From contig CAZFER010000021.1 of assembly GCA_964517495.1 (NCBI GenBank), forward strand, positions 17,818-81,817: a stretch of DNA of 64,000 nucleotides, in the 5' to 3' direction. The position numbers and the translations under genes are program-made. Below, piece by piece: positions 1 to 10,773 of this stretch. This DNA is from CAZFER01 sp964517495. GTDB taxonomy: Bacteria > Hinthialibacterota > Hinthialibacteria > Hinthialibacterales > Hinthialibacteraceae. Each line of letters opens with the position of its first letter. Position 1 is the first letter of the stretch. The notes beneath the pieces were generated by a model. That model made no database searches. It was not told where the DNA came from and saw only the letters and a program-made list of their open reading frames with translations.

Positions 1-3000
1 ATGATAATCCTGGATGTCTTTAAGAAGCCCTATCTGATGTTCGATATTCGATCCCTGATAGGAACCCTGGACAGTTACGGTCCCTGAATCACTCCCCGCT
101 GAAGTTGGTGTATTATCAGAAATATGCGCTGTTAATAATGTCGTAAGTTGGGCTGGTTTATCTTTCGATGTTGTGGTTAGTGGAATTTTAGGGGAACTTA
201 ATGTAATGCTCTCAGTTTGTTTACCTTTATCCTGTGTACTTTGTGTTGAGCTGTTCTTCTCAATCGGACCATATAGCTGGGGAGTGAGCGGCTCTTGATC
301 ATTCATTTCAGGTTCGCTGATTTGAGCGCCAACTTGAGCGGGGAACTGCAAGACTGCACTCGGTGCATACGCATTGGATAAGCGTTCAAGGAGTGCTTGC
401 TTATAGGTTTCCTGGGCTGATGATTTTTGTGTATCATTAGCCGATTGGCCCTTCAACACGGGTGTCAAGAGAGAAGACAAATTCCCTGCGATGGATTTTT
501 TGAGCTCGGTTATTTTATTGAGATAGGTTTCATCACCTGTTTGCCCCATAATGTTTTGCAGGATCAATGTTGGGGAGGTATATGAAGGGCTTAAGTACCG
601 GTCAACCGCTTCCAGGAAAGTTTGCATCCATCGATCCACATCGATGTTGGTAAATACCGACTTTGAGAAATCACTACCCGTTAAATCCAACGACTCTCCA
701 GTTTTATAAGTCCAGATATTAACATCTTTACGTGAGATTAAGGTCTTTGAAATCGGCCTGGCGGAATAAATAACTGGTGAGGTGGGATTTTCAATATTAA
801 TCCACATTCCTGCATTGACATCCTGGTTTTTCGACAGACGAACGGCCCATAACGCATCACCGTTATTTTGCCCAGTCAGTTTAAAGCGATCGACACCCGT
901 CGCCAGTTTTACTTGTGTTTGTTGATCGGATAAGGCGGTTTCAAACGCTTGGGCAAACTCTTTTAAGGTTAATGGTTGAGTATCATCTGCTGCAGTACCA
1001 TTATCTTTCTTCGCTAAATAAGGCGCCACTTGGGTGATCGCGCTGGCAATGCCGGGTGTTGATTTGAATGGACCTTGCACATACTCCGCATTCCGCTGGA
1101 TCGAAATACTTACCGTAATTTCATTGATCTGCGAGGTTGTCAACGCTGAATGCGATAAAGTCAATGTCCATGGATGCTGAAGCAAGGATGGATCAGGAGT
1201 GGGTGTATTGCCATCCGCCACTTTTTGCAAAAATTGAATAATCTGCAAAATCCACTCGGTTAAATCCTTAACAGGATCAATTGTAAGCGGAGGTTGTGAT
1301 GTCAATAAACTTGTATCCACACCAATCGTAATCCCGGCCGGATCATTCAATTGCTGAAGTACCTGGTTAAACCTTGATATATCATTCCTGGCATTTAGAG
1401 GATTAGGCTTAAGATTTTTATTATTATCCTCTTGAAGATAACGAGAGGTGCTAAAGCTGAAGAAAAGTGATAAGGTAGCATCCTGGCCGCCACCTGGGCC
1501 GGTGATCTCATAGGTGGTGTTTATTGAAGGCCACTTCCCTACCCCAAATAATGGATCATGATAACCGGTTAAAATAGGCGTTTGGTTGGACCATCCTGTT
1601 CCAGCGCTGTTTTGACTGAGATTGGTTAACATACGGTTGCCATAAATATCCTGCCAGTTGAAATTCACTTGCAACAAGCGTCCTAACGCTTTGTATGGAC
1701 TTGTTGAAGTCGCATCCTCTAACAATCCAGCAGTCACAGAACCATTTGAAGGCAAGAAATTATATGTTGGCACATCCCGCGTATAGGTCCAATTATCTTG
1801 ATCCTGAACTTTCGCAATACGCAGTTTGCCTTCTCCCTCACTCGTTGTGTTTTCTGGTCCAGCCGGCAAGCCTTGGTTGCTGCTAATGAAATCCTGATTG
1901 GCAACCACTTGATATCCCAGCATCGAATACGCATGCAGTAAATAATTCTCAGCATCAAAATCCTGCTCTTCATCAGCTGCTTTTCTTACCACTTGGTATC
2001 CTACCACACCAGCCGGTTCGGTCGCATTTTTGGAAACTGGTCCACTGTTTATAGTTATTGATTGTGTAGCCGCAAACAGTGGCACAGCACGATTGTCCGC
2101 ACCGAGTGCTTCTATGGAGGTACCATAATAAGTTGCAATATCCTGGAGGGTAGTCCCACCGGTAGTTGAACTGGCCTGGATTTCAATTTTTGGCAGACGA
2201 ATGGCATACAAGTCAGGAAGGTTTTTCCATGTTTCGTCAGAAATCCGGGGGTTAGCGTTCTTGAGTGCATCAGGCTGGGTATTGAAATACGATGCGAGTG
2301 AATCCACGGTTCGCCCCGGTCTGCCACCACCAATGGGTATTTGGTATACACCACTTGTCACGGTTATTGGTGCTTTGTCTGCCAATTGCAATGTGGAAGC
2401 GGCGACGGCCACATCACCGGGGGTTCGGTAATACTGGAATCCCACTTGTTCGGGTGTTTCGCTGCCAGAGAGCGTAAAAGTATATTTCTTTTCAACTGAT
2501 TCTGCCACCACAGCCATATCTTTGCCCGATAGCCCTTCACCCACTGCCGCGCAATTGACATAACTGGGAATAGGCTGGCCTGCTTGAGCATCACCATTAA
2601 AGGGATAAAGCGTCAATAAGGCGATATGCGCTTCATGATTGTCATTGAAGATAGCATCGGGCAATCCTGTGCCACTTTGACTATTATAATAATATAAATA
2701 AAATCCACCCGATCGAGTGATACTGGCTTCCCACAAAAAGCGCAAGAATTCAGTCTTTGTGTTATAGAGCGTGGATTCATCCTTTGTGGTTGCGAGTGGT
2801 TCTAATGATGCCTGTGTAGGTGGCCTTGTCACGGTTGACATGTTCACCCGTGCAATTCCCATGTATACACTATCCACTGGATCGGATAAAACCCCGTCAT
2901 CAACCGATGATTGGGCATCCGTGGGATACATCAATGTAAGCGAAGTAATCTGATCGTCATCTGATTGAATAGCGTTAAGCAATCGTTCCAGGATAACAAT

Positions 3001-6000
3001 ATCCTCTGTGCTCGCCCCTACAATTTCATATGTATCCACCGATGATGGTGAGGAGGGATTTTCAGTAATCTTTTTAATTGTGAAATTAATAAACGATCCA
3101 AAGCCCTGCCGGTCAATAACGTTTTCCTTGGTTCCCCCGGTGGATTCGTCATAACGAACCGTTTTCAGGGTGAATTGTGGAGCAATCGTTCGATTAATAT
3201 AATTGTCACCATTTGTTCCATTTTTCAGCCGCATCTGCTGAGCTTGCAAATTGGTTAAATTCAACGGGAACGAAAGTATGTTTAATGGGATTCCCGAAGG
3301 AGGTGCTTTTTGATCAGAGGGGAAAGCAGGGGGGCCTGAACTTGTCCATGCAATTTTGCTTCTAATGGCATATCGAGTGGGAATAATTTTAAATGGTTCA
3401 TTCTGGCCAATTTGCTTAATATCCGTGTTTAACACATTCTTTTGGATATAATTTTGTATACTGGTGATATGATCAACCAAGGTTTGATTATCAACGTTAT
3501 AGGAAAGTGATTCTTTGCCACCATCAAACTTTAACCATGTGCTTTGAGAATCCGTCCAGGATAATTTCAAATAGTATCCTGAATCTTTTGCAAGATTAGC
3601 AGGTAAAGCCACTTCCTGGCCGGTTAAGGCATATAAACCAAGATCACTTATTCCTTTCTGGTAGTTAAACCCGGATTTTTCGTCTCCCTCTATAAACAAA
3701 CCAGCCGCTTTGGGGTTCACATCCGCAACAGGCAATCGCAATCCATGCAGCAGGAACCGTGACGCCATACCCGCCAGATTTTGTAAGCCAAGCACACGGC
3801 GAGCTTCATCAATCAAAGACCCTACTTGGAATTGAGGCAAATGAGGCACATGTAAATAATCATTGTTTTCACCTTGATTTGAGAAAAAGCCTTTGGTCTG
3901 CGTGATATTGGGATTATTATCACCTGCGGCAAAGTCCGCCACATCCAAGCCAAACCGCCCAGCTAGAATCTGCAAATTTTCACTCCCATCAGTGGGTGGC
4001 GTATAATCAAAGTCAGGAGCGACCAGTTTTTGCAGAGGGACAAGAAGTTTTTGCTGGGAAAGAATATCAGAATTTGCGGGATCAACTAATTTATCGACAG
4101 AAACATTAAAATGATCTGCGACGGATTTCAATGTATCTCCATCATTTATTGTGTAAGATGAACCATTGCTTTTTGGATAGGTTACTGTTTCACCGGTTTG
4201 AAGAATGCCCTTGGTTTCCGAATTGTTAAGCGCCAATGCTTGTCCGTCAAAGTAGGGCTGACTATCGGGTGCTCCAAAAGCACCTTTCGCCAGGTCATCA
4301 AAACTATTATCACTCCGTGTATTCAGTTTTGCATTTGCAACATGAACCACCGCTCCCAAGGGATGAGTTGCATTTGCAACAAATAGATCGGAGGGGAGAA
4401 CAGTGACTTGAGTCACACCGGATTGAGATGTTTGTCCTTCAGGTGGATTTGCCGCCTGATTAATCGTTTTCAGAATATCCTGTACGGTTTGATTGCCTTG
4501 GTCGTCTTTAATAGACCAATGAAAATCACGCAATCCGTTTAGCATTAACTGGATTATTTGCTGCATCAGCAGGACAAAATAATTGTCAAATACAAATTCC
4601 GTTACCGATGGTCCGCCATCCGTTTTAGCGCTCAGTAAAGATTTGCCATTGTTGTTTGATCCATTCTGCTGAACATCTACACGTAATTTCTTGAATAGAT
4701 CTCTAATTTGTTGGAGAAAATCGGTATTGGTGCTATTAAATCCACCAAAAGTATAACTAACTCCAGCCTGGCCGTTAATAGTGGGGGTATCAAGTTGAAG
4801 TGCTGATGGGACAGGAATGATTACAGCATTCGCATTACCCGAACTTGTCGTATCAGGAACAGACAACGTCAATTCTACCTGGTTATTAAGAAATGAATTG
4901 ATCTTATCCGCTGGTATGGGATCATTCGCAGTGGATTGAGCCAGATAATCTTTAAGGTCTTTCAAACCTGTCTCTGTCACTACAACATTTTCAATTGTAT
5001 CACGCGTATAACTCTGATCCTGAATAGCAGCACATGCCCATTTGGCAATCAATTCGCAAAGCGTTTCAAAATCGGAGTTCGTATTATTATCCGACGCCAG
5101 CATCTTTGCATCTGTTAAATTATCTTTCGTTTCTGGACCATAAATGGAAAGCAATGCCACATAACAAACCTGTTGTTGAGTTTCTTCTTTAGCTCCATCT
5201 CCCGTAGCGGCCAATGCAGGCGTGAATAATCCCTTAAGAGGAAGTGTTACAATATTATTGCTCGAATCCATGACCGGTTTCAAATTATCCCACTGTGGGG
5301 TAATACTCGCATCGCTCCTCAGCATACTCATTCTGCCATTACGTGATCGATAGGAATAAAGCCTTGCAACCGCTGGACCACCCAACAAGCCATCCGCTGC
5401 TCTTTCACCAACCATTGCAAGAGAATCTGCCTGTTCCACATGCCAGGGCGCATCCGTATTTGAAACTTCAAGCGTGAAGGTATGTTTAATATGAGCGGAA
5501 AAATGGAATGAAATATGAATGGAAAACAAGCCTAAGTTAATACTAACCTTTAATGAAACACTCACTTCCGCCGACGCTGTCAGCAAAATCGGGGCATACG
5601 TTTGATAGGTAATCTGTGCATATATTTTTATGTCAACATTAAGCTCAGCACTAATAATGCCAAAATCAACCTTGCCGAAAAGCCGCCCAATGATACCAAA
5701 GGTCCCCACCAATTGGAAATAATACTGGCCATCGAGCTGGTCATTCCCTGTGGTTCCATAATCCGAGCCATCATAGGGATGCCATTTGGCAATGACGCCT
5801 TGTACAATTCCAAATGCCGTCAAACTGAATCCCGCATAAAGAATCCCGGCATTAAAGGTGTATCCTAAACCCAGTTGGGCACCAACACCAAATGCAATGA
5901 TTGGATTAAAGCTACCATTTGTCGCGTTAGGAACAGACGTGCCAGCCGGCAACTGATTTCGTGTGACATTGGAGAGCTTCGCAAAATAAAGCCCTATCGA

Positions 6001-9000
6001 TCCCATAACCGGAATACCATATACAATGACCTGCAAGGTAAACGAAACAGAAAAATCTTCATTCCAGGGAAAGCCTAAATCAACTTCAAAATCCCCATTG
6101 GTGTAAATCCCAATGCCAAATTCAGGCAATGTAATCGTACAAGCGCCTGCTGAAAATGTTCTCATTTGGAATGGCAATGCTATTCGTGTACGATAAACTC
6201 CCACCGTTTTGCTGATCTGTTGATACATAATCTCAAATTGGAGTCCGTCGAAAATTTTGGCTGCTTTGCCAGCCAGCGCAATACGCAAGGCATATAATTT
6301 GGGATCATTGAAAACGATGGATAAGGATAACAAATAATTTTGCTTACTTTTTTTGGCTTCCTCGTCACCTAACTTCAAGATAGAAAAATCAGCACCAACC
6401 AACCATCCCGCGCTTGAATCAAAATCCAGTTTAACCTTCGGGTCTTTATCAGAAACAAGTGGTAAAGGAAGTTGGTTGCCTTTTGGGGGACTCAGATTAT
6501 CAATATCATCAATGAGTTGTTTAACCGTCTTGATCGTTTCCGTTCCGGAAAATGAAACCTGCTGCCCAATCATCAGCATTCGCAAATCGAAATACTTGTT
6601 ACCCCCTCCTGGAGGGGCAGGTGTTTGAGAAGGATCAGCCGCATTCCAACTTAGTTTCTTATCACTTTGTTCCGCACCGGTTTGAGGATCAACTTTCGTT
6701 CCCTGTCCCTTCATCCAAATAAATTCACCCTCAAGGGTTATCTGAACTTTTTTGGGTTGATTGGTATTGGTTTCCGAAGAACCATTTCCAGAATCAACAG
6801 AAGTATATTCCAAGCTGATCTTCTTGATTGTGGCTAGTCCCAAATTAATAGGCCCTATATCCAATCCAAAACTGACTTCTTTTGTTGCAAAGTTAAAATC
6901 AATCGAAAAGTTATTAAGTGGAATATGATCCAACAAATTCCAGGGAGCGGCTAAGCTGAAACGGCTTCCTGTCGCCCACGAAACAAATGTTTCAACCAAT
7001 CCCCCCACGGAATCTGAAGTGAATTTGAATTCACATGTATACTGCTTTTTATCATTTTGTTTGATAACCGCGTTCGCAACTTTGGTTTTATCCAGCAATA
7101 AATCAATTTCAATCTCATGATCTGTGCTTTTACCTGTCGGCTTTTTAAAACTGTAATGAACATCAAGTTCAATGTTTTCCCATTCAACATTGGCGGTAAT
7201 CGTCCCTGATAGGCCTTCTGAATCCCCATTGGAAGCAGCCAATTGTGAACCATTCACAGGAAGTTGCAAGACATGGCCTCTTCGCATTTGAGTACGCTTT
7301 AGAGCAGCCCGGCCACGATGGGAAAGGGGGCCGACAGGAATTGCAGGACGGGGTGGGCTCCACGGTTCAACCGGTGTGGCAGGTAAAACAGTGGATGCGG
7401 AAAGGGTGGTTTTAGGTGATCCGTTTTTCTTCTTTCGATATTCCAGTTGAAATGAACCGGATATATCCAAACCAAGGAAATCAATATGCCAGGGATTGGC
7501 CGTCTGTCCGGAAAATTTATAGGCGCCAAGCTGAGGTTGAATCTCTGCTTTTAGTTTATTAAACGTGAGATCACTACTAGGTGGTTCAAAAGCATCACCT
7601 AGCACACGTGAGACAAGTTCGAATAATTTTATTTCACCACTGGTCTGTTCGGCTTTAAATGTCCAGCCAATATCCGATCCCCCATAATCGGCAATTAAAC
7701 TTAATCCCAAAGGATTATCACTTTTGGGGAATAAAATGAAATTCCCGGTTAAATTTCCTGTTGTTGTCGAACGGCTGGCTTCTTTTCCATTTCCATTTTT
7801 TCCGTTTCCACTTGATTCCCGGTTAACGGACAGGCCGATATCTTCAATTTTTATAGGTGAGATACCAGCCACTTCAATTGCCATATAAATACCTAAATCA
7901 ATGGATATTGAAGTTGATTTTTTAGCGTGATTATATGAAAAACTAAATTTTGTAATGGATGGAGTTTGACTACTCGTGGGGATATCGATGTCAGGGATGA
8001 AAAGCTTTATAAATTCAGTTAATTGTATTTTACCTTTCTTCAATTCCGCATTGAAAGTAAATTCAGGGGTACGTGCTCCAACTTGAACGTAACCACTGTT
8101 ATCCTGATTCGCCGGGCCAATCCAAAAATCTCCATCAATAGCGGTTTTAACTGTGCGATTTTTTGTGTCCCCGGGACTTTGTATACTCACGTTGACGCTA
8201 AAATCATCCAAGCTCACATCACCGAATAAGGGAAGCGGATCAGAACTATTGGTTTTGAGCAAAAATGTTATAAATTCGACTTTTTTCTCTGTTTGATTCA
8301 ATCCGATTTCAACTTTTGCCAATCCAAGATCTGTTAATACATTCAGTGGTGGTGGCATTGAATTAACAAGGTTGATCCCGCCTGCCATACTGAAGAATTT
8401 TCCGATGCTTGGATAGTTCGTATCCCCCGCAGGAGATTTCCCATTACCATTATCTCCAAAAACACCCTCAATTAAAACATTCCCTTGCGCGCTGGGCAGC
8501 TGCAAAATAACGTTGATATCTTCGGTAACGGTTGCCTCCAGTTGCCCGCGTGGAATAGAAAAATCTTCACCAACCCATAACGTTAAGTCCGCTTCCTGCA
8601 AGGGAATCCAATCCATCCCATCAAAGAAGAGCTGCTTTCCAAATGAAAATGTCACAGCGGTAAGCAATTTCCCTTTTTCAGATGTAAATTTCAGAGTAAG
8701 CGGAATCTCATCTCCAAATGCATCCAGATTTCCACTCGCTGTGATTGATGTGATCGAATCACCAGACTCAGGTGTCCTTTTCAGGGTCGCATCTGTTAAT
8801 TTGAATGCTTTACCAGTGGCTTTATTAACCAGTTCTGATAAAAAGTTATAAATCGTTCCTTGTGTAATGGCGCCGGGGATAAGACTAAGGATCCCGTCTT
8901 TCAAGTTCGCTTGAATTTTGTCATATAAATCCGGCAAAGGATCACTATCTTCTGCAGCGAACAACTCGACTGTATCCGTTACCGGATTCGCTTGAACTTG

Positions 9001-10728
9001 TTGATAGAGATAGGCCAAGGCCAAGCTGAGTTTATCATTGGCAGGATCAGTATAGAAATCTGCAACATCCTGGAAATATCGATCATATCCCTCACGGGGT
9101 GTGCGTTGACGATTAAACTTGATAGGAGTTGCAAACAATTCTGGGGGATAATTTTGATACTCACCATTATCAGGCCATTCATTGAACAAAACCGCCATTT
9201 GATTGGCGGCTGTTTGTAACGATGTTGTAATTTCCGATGCTGGTTGGCTCGCAAGGATTGTGCTGGGATACAGAATGTTAGAATTCCCTCTTCGAGCGAT
9301 GTGATAATACATCCGGGGTATGTTGACAGCCACATTGGCCGTATTATTCCCTTCAAAAACCGAGGGAAGCGTGCTATGTCTCAATAAACTATTAAAGAGG
9401 GCGGGAGGGATAGGCCCCAATTGAATCCATAAAACCCGTTGATTGATATCCGTTATGTTCCATTTGCTTGTATCATGCGTATTTAAAAAATCATTAATTA
9501 ACGTTTGAACCTGATTCGGTTGTAAATCAGTACTAAAATAATAACGATCGGCTGCGCTAATACGCTGAAGATAGTTTCTGCGATAATCATAAAGCCTCTG
9601 AAATTTTCTTGTCAATTCGGAGGGTTGAGATGGTTGGCTGCTTGAACTCGAACTTGAATCCTCCTCAACTCCAACACCTCGATTCCTCTCATCATTCGTA
9701 TTTCCACCTTCTAACAAGTGAATGACTGGATCAAATGGATTGTTGTTTGGATAAGTATACGGTGCATTGGGATCAATCTGAAAATTATCAAAATTGACAA
9801 TAATGGCAGGCAAGTTACCTGTTACTCTAAATGCTGCCCCAACTTGAGAAGCCATCACTCCCGTAGTCAATGTAAACGCCTGAGCAAACGGATCCGTACT
9901 TATGGCGTTTGGTCTTGGATCTCCATTCGGGGCGGTGGTGGTATGAATCCCATATGTAAACAACAGGTTGTAGTGACGATTATTTTGATGAGTTTGATTC
10001 TGAACAAGCGTTTCCAGAATCTGAGCTTTGTCTTTCTGATTTTGCGTCCAATGTTGTCCCTGTGTGAAATGATTCCAATCAATATTCTGACTAAGTGGAA
10101 TATATAATCCGCGATAGGCAAACGTTGATTTTCCAAGATCCTTTACATCAGTAAGGTCTATGGTGACTGTATCGGATGTTGTTGAGGTTTTATATTGAAC
10201 TTGGTCCGGACTGGTATATTGAAAAGGCTGTAATCGCAAAAAATAATGTACATGAATGCGGCTGGGGTAATCACTCGTTGAGTCAGTTGCCCCGCTGAAA
10301 CCAAAATTTACCCATGGATAACTTGAATCAATAGCACTCACCGGTATTAAATTAACATCAACAGTATTTCCATGAGGACCATACGTCCCGGAATTCTGAT
10401 CGGTATTCCATTCTAACAATTTACGTAAATTAGTTACCGTGGTTTCTGCATCATTGTCATATACAATTTCCACCAGTCGGCTTCCACCGGTATAATCAAA
10501 TCCTGGTACGGTATCATTCGATGGGGCAATTAACCGGTCCAATATCCGTATCGCTGCCGCTTGCTGACCCATACCACCTCCACGGTCAGCATAAAGGCGG
10601 ATATGTTGGTTCGCATCACCACGCAACACCCCTCGAAGATCAGTTAAAAGCTGAGTCACTTTTTCAGTTTTAAAGGATGCCACCGCACTCGATGCACTTT
10701 GAAATGCTTTTAATAACTGTGTAAACAT
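1..10728 (-). CDS. Giant LysM-repeat protein, 3' end beyond window (at least 3576 aa)
   Basis: The frame opens at ATG 10728 after an AGGGAAG ribosome-binding stretch and runs without a stop to base 1, so at least 3576 codons are present and the C-terminus lies outside. No signal peptide or membrane segment is visible. The N-terminus (residues 30-55) contains a Gly-rich stretch, ADRGGGMGQQAA. A Ser-rich linker lies near residues 355-370. Most of residues 700-1700 read as alternating beta strands. LysM-like repeats are seen near residues 2187-2225 (INDGDTLKSVADHFNVSV), 2236-2265 (LQILAGRFGLDVADF), 2800-2822 (TVDSLASYFNTQP) and 2856-2875 (TLQDIATYYGTSIEAL). LysM units normally bind peptidoglycan or chitin-like glycans. 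The gene starts 45 nt after the 1211-aa gene, so the two are probably co-transcribed. Function unknown; a glycan-binding surface or injection-type giant protein is inference. Confidence 0.85.
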   Translation of the reverse strand, partial: MFTQLLKAFQSASSAVASFKTEKVTQLLTDLRGVLRGDANQHIRLYADRGGGMGQQAAAIRILDRLIAPSNDTVPGFDYTGGSRLVEIVYDNDAETTVTNLRKLLEWNTDQNSGTYGPHGNTVDVNLIPVSAIDSSYPWVNFGFSGATDSTSDYPSRIHVHYFLRLQPFQYTSPDQVQYKTSTTSDTVTIDLTDVKDLGKSTFAYRGLYIPLSQNIDWNHFTQGQHWTQNQKDKAQILETLVQNQTHQNNRHYNLLFTYGIHTTTAPNGDPRPNAISTDPFAQAFTLTTGVMASQVGAAFRVTGNLPAIIVNFDNFQIDPNAPYTYPNNNPFDPVIHLLEGGNTNDERNRGVGVEEDSSSSSSSQPSQPSELTRKFQRLYDYRRNYLQRISAADRYYFSTDLQPNQVQTLINDFLNTHDTSKWNITDINQRVLWIQLGPIPPALFNSLLRHSTLPSVFEGNNTANVAVNIPRMYYHIARRGNSNILYPSTILASQPASEITTSLQTAANQMAVLFNEWPDNGEYQNYPPELFATPIKFNRQRTPREGYDRYFQDVADFYTDPANDKLSLALAYLYQQVQANPVTDTVELFAAEDSDPLPDLYDKIQANLKDGILSLIPGAITQGTIYNFLSELVNKATGKAFKLTDATLKRTPESGDSITSITASGNLDAFGDEIPLTLKFTSEKGKLLTAVTFSFGKQLFFDGMDWIPLQEADLTLWVGEDFSIPRGQLEATVTEDINVILQLPSAQGNVLIEGVFGDNGNGKSPAGDTNYPSIGKFFSMAGGINLVNSMPPPLNVLTDLGLAKVEIGLNQTEKKVEFITFLLKTNSSDPLPLFGDVSLDDFSVNVSIQSPGDTKNRTVKTAIDGDFWIGPANQDNSGYVQVGARTPEFTFNAELKKGKIQLTEFIKLFIPDIDIPTSSQTPSITKFSFSYNHAKKSTSISIDLGIYMAIEVAGISPIKIEDIGLSVNRESSGNGKNGNGKEASRSTTTGNLTGNFILFPKSDNPLGLSLIADYGGSDIGWTFKAEQTSGEIKLFELVSRVLGDAFEPPSSDLTFNKLKAEIQPQLGAYKFSGQTANPWHIDFLGLDISGSFQLEYRKKKNGSPKTTLSASTVLPATPVEPWSPPRPAIPVGPLSHRGRAALKRTQMRRGHVLQLPVNGSQLAASNGDSEGLSGTITANVEWENIELDVHYSFKKPTGKSTDHEIEIDLLLDKTKVANAVIKQNDKKQYTCEFKFTSDSVGGLVETFVSWATGSRFSLAAPWNLLDHIPLNNFSIDFNFATKEVSFGLDIGPINLGLATIKKISLEYTSVDSGNGSSETNTNQPKKVQITLEGEFIWMKGQGTKVDPQTGAEQSDKKLSWNAADPSQTPAPPGGGNKYFDLRMLMIGQQVSFSGTETIKTVKQLIDDIDNLSPPKGNQLPLPLVSDKDPKVKLDFDSSAGWLVGADFSILKLGDEEAKKSKQNYLLSLSIVFNDPKLYALRIALAGKAAKIFDGLQFEIMYQQISKTVGVYRTRIALPFQMRTFSAGACTITLPEFGIGIYTNGDFEVDLGFPWNEDFSVSFTLQVIVYGIPVMGSIGLYFAKLSNVTRNQLPAGTSVPNATNGSFNPIIAFGVGAQLGLGYTFNAGILYAGFSLTAFGIVQGVIAKWHPYDGSDYGTTGNDQLDGQYYFQLVGTFGIIGRLFGKVDFGIISAELNVDIKIYAQITYQTYAPILLTASAEVSVSLKVSINLGLFSIHISFHFSAHIKHTFTLEVSNTDAPWHVEQADSLAMVGERAADGLLGGPAVARLYSYRSRNGRMSMLRSDASITPQWDNLKPVMDSSNNIVTLPLKGLFTPALAATGDGAKEETQQQVCYVALLSIYGPETKDNLTDAKMLASDNNTNSDFETLCELIAKWACAAIQDQSYTRDTIENVVVTETGLKDLKDYLAQSTANDPIPADKINSFLNNQVELTLSVPDTTSSGNANAVIIPVPSALQLDTPTINGQAGVSYTFGGFNSTNTDFLQQIRDLFKKLRVDVQQNGSNNNGKSLLSAKTDGGPSVTEFVFDNYFVLLMQQIIQLMLNGLRDFHWSIKDDQGNQTVQDILKTINQAANPPEGQTSQSGVTQVTVLPSDLFVANATHPLGAVVHVANAKLNTRSDNSFDDLAKGAFGAPDSQPYFDGQALALNNSETKGILQTGETVTYPKSNGSSYTINDGDTLKSVADHFNVSVDKLVDPANSDILSQQKLLVPLQKLVAPDFDYTPPTDGSENLQILAGRFGLDVADFAAGDNNPNITQTKGFFSNQGENNDYLHVPHLPQFQVGSLIDEARRVLGLQNLAGMASRFLLHGLRLPVADVNPKAAGLFIEGDEKSGFNYQKGISDLGLYALTGQEVALPANLAKDSGYYLKLSWTDSQSTWLKFDGGKESLSYNVDNQTLVDHITSIQNYIQKNVLNTDIKQIGQNEPFKIIPTRYAIRSKIAWTSSGPPAFPSDQKAPPSGIPLNILSFPLNLTNLQAQQMRLKNGTNGDNYINRTIAPQFTLKTVRYDESTGGTKENVIDRQGFGSFINFTIKKITENPSSPSSVDTYEIVGASTEDIVILERLLNAIQSDDDQITSLTLMYPTDAQSSVDDGVLSDPVDSVYMGIARVNMSTVTRPPTQASLEPLATTKDESTLYNTKTEFLRFLWEASITRSGGFYLYYYNSQSGTGLPDAIFNDNHEAHIALLTLYPFNGDAQAGQPIPSYVNCAAVGEGLSGKDMAVVAESVEKKYTFTLSGSETPEQVGFQYYRTPGDVAVAASTLQLADKAPITVTSGVYQIPIGGGRPGRTVDSLASYFNTQPDALKNANPRISDETWKNLPDLYAIRLPKIEIQASSTTGGTTLQDIATYYGTSIEALGADNRAVPLFAATQSITINSGPVSKNATEPAGVVGYQVVRKAADEEQDFDAENYLLHAYSMLGYQVVANQDFISSNQGLPAGPENTTSEGEGKLRIAKVQDQDNWTYTRDVPTYNFLPSNGSVTAGLLEDATSTSPYKALGRLLQVNFNWQDIYGNRMLTNLSQNSAGTGWSNQTPILTGYHDPLFGVGKWPSINTTYEITGPGGGQDATLSLFFSFSTSRYLQEDNNKNLKPNPLNARNDISRFNQVLQQLNDPAGITIGVDTSLLTSQPPLTIDPVKDLTEWILQIIQFLQKVADGNTPTPDPSLLQHPWTLTLSHSALTTSQINEITVSISIQRNAEYVQGPFKSTPGIASAITQVAPYLAKKDNGTAADDTQPLTLKEFAQAFETALSDQQTQVKLATGVDRFKLTGQNNGDALWAVRLSKNQDVNAGMWINIENPTSPVIYSARPISKTLISRKDVNIWTYKTGESLDLTGSDFSKSVFTNIDVDRWMQTFLEAVDRYLSPSYTSPTLILQNIMGQTGDETYLNKITELKKSIAGNLSSLLTPVLKGQSANDTQKSSAQETYKQALLERLSNAYAPSAVLQFPAQVGAQISEPEMNDQEPLTPQLYGPIEKNSSTQSTQDKGKQTESITLSSPKIPLTTTSKDKPAQLTTLLTAHISDNTPTSAGSDSGTVTVQGSYQGSNIEHQIGLLKDIQDYH

Positions 10729-10773
10729 ATTCGTCTTCCCTGAATTGATTCAAATATACATTCGCATGAGCGA

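Noticed and set aside
5602..9356. Short frames of 75-129 codons inside the giant gene
   Set aside because: All lie in other frames of the 3576-codon gene and lack ribosome sites and motifs.
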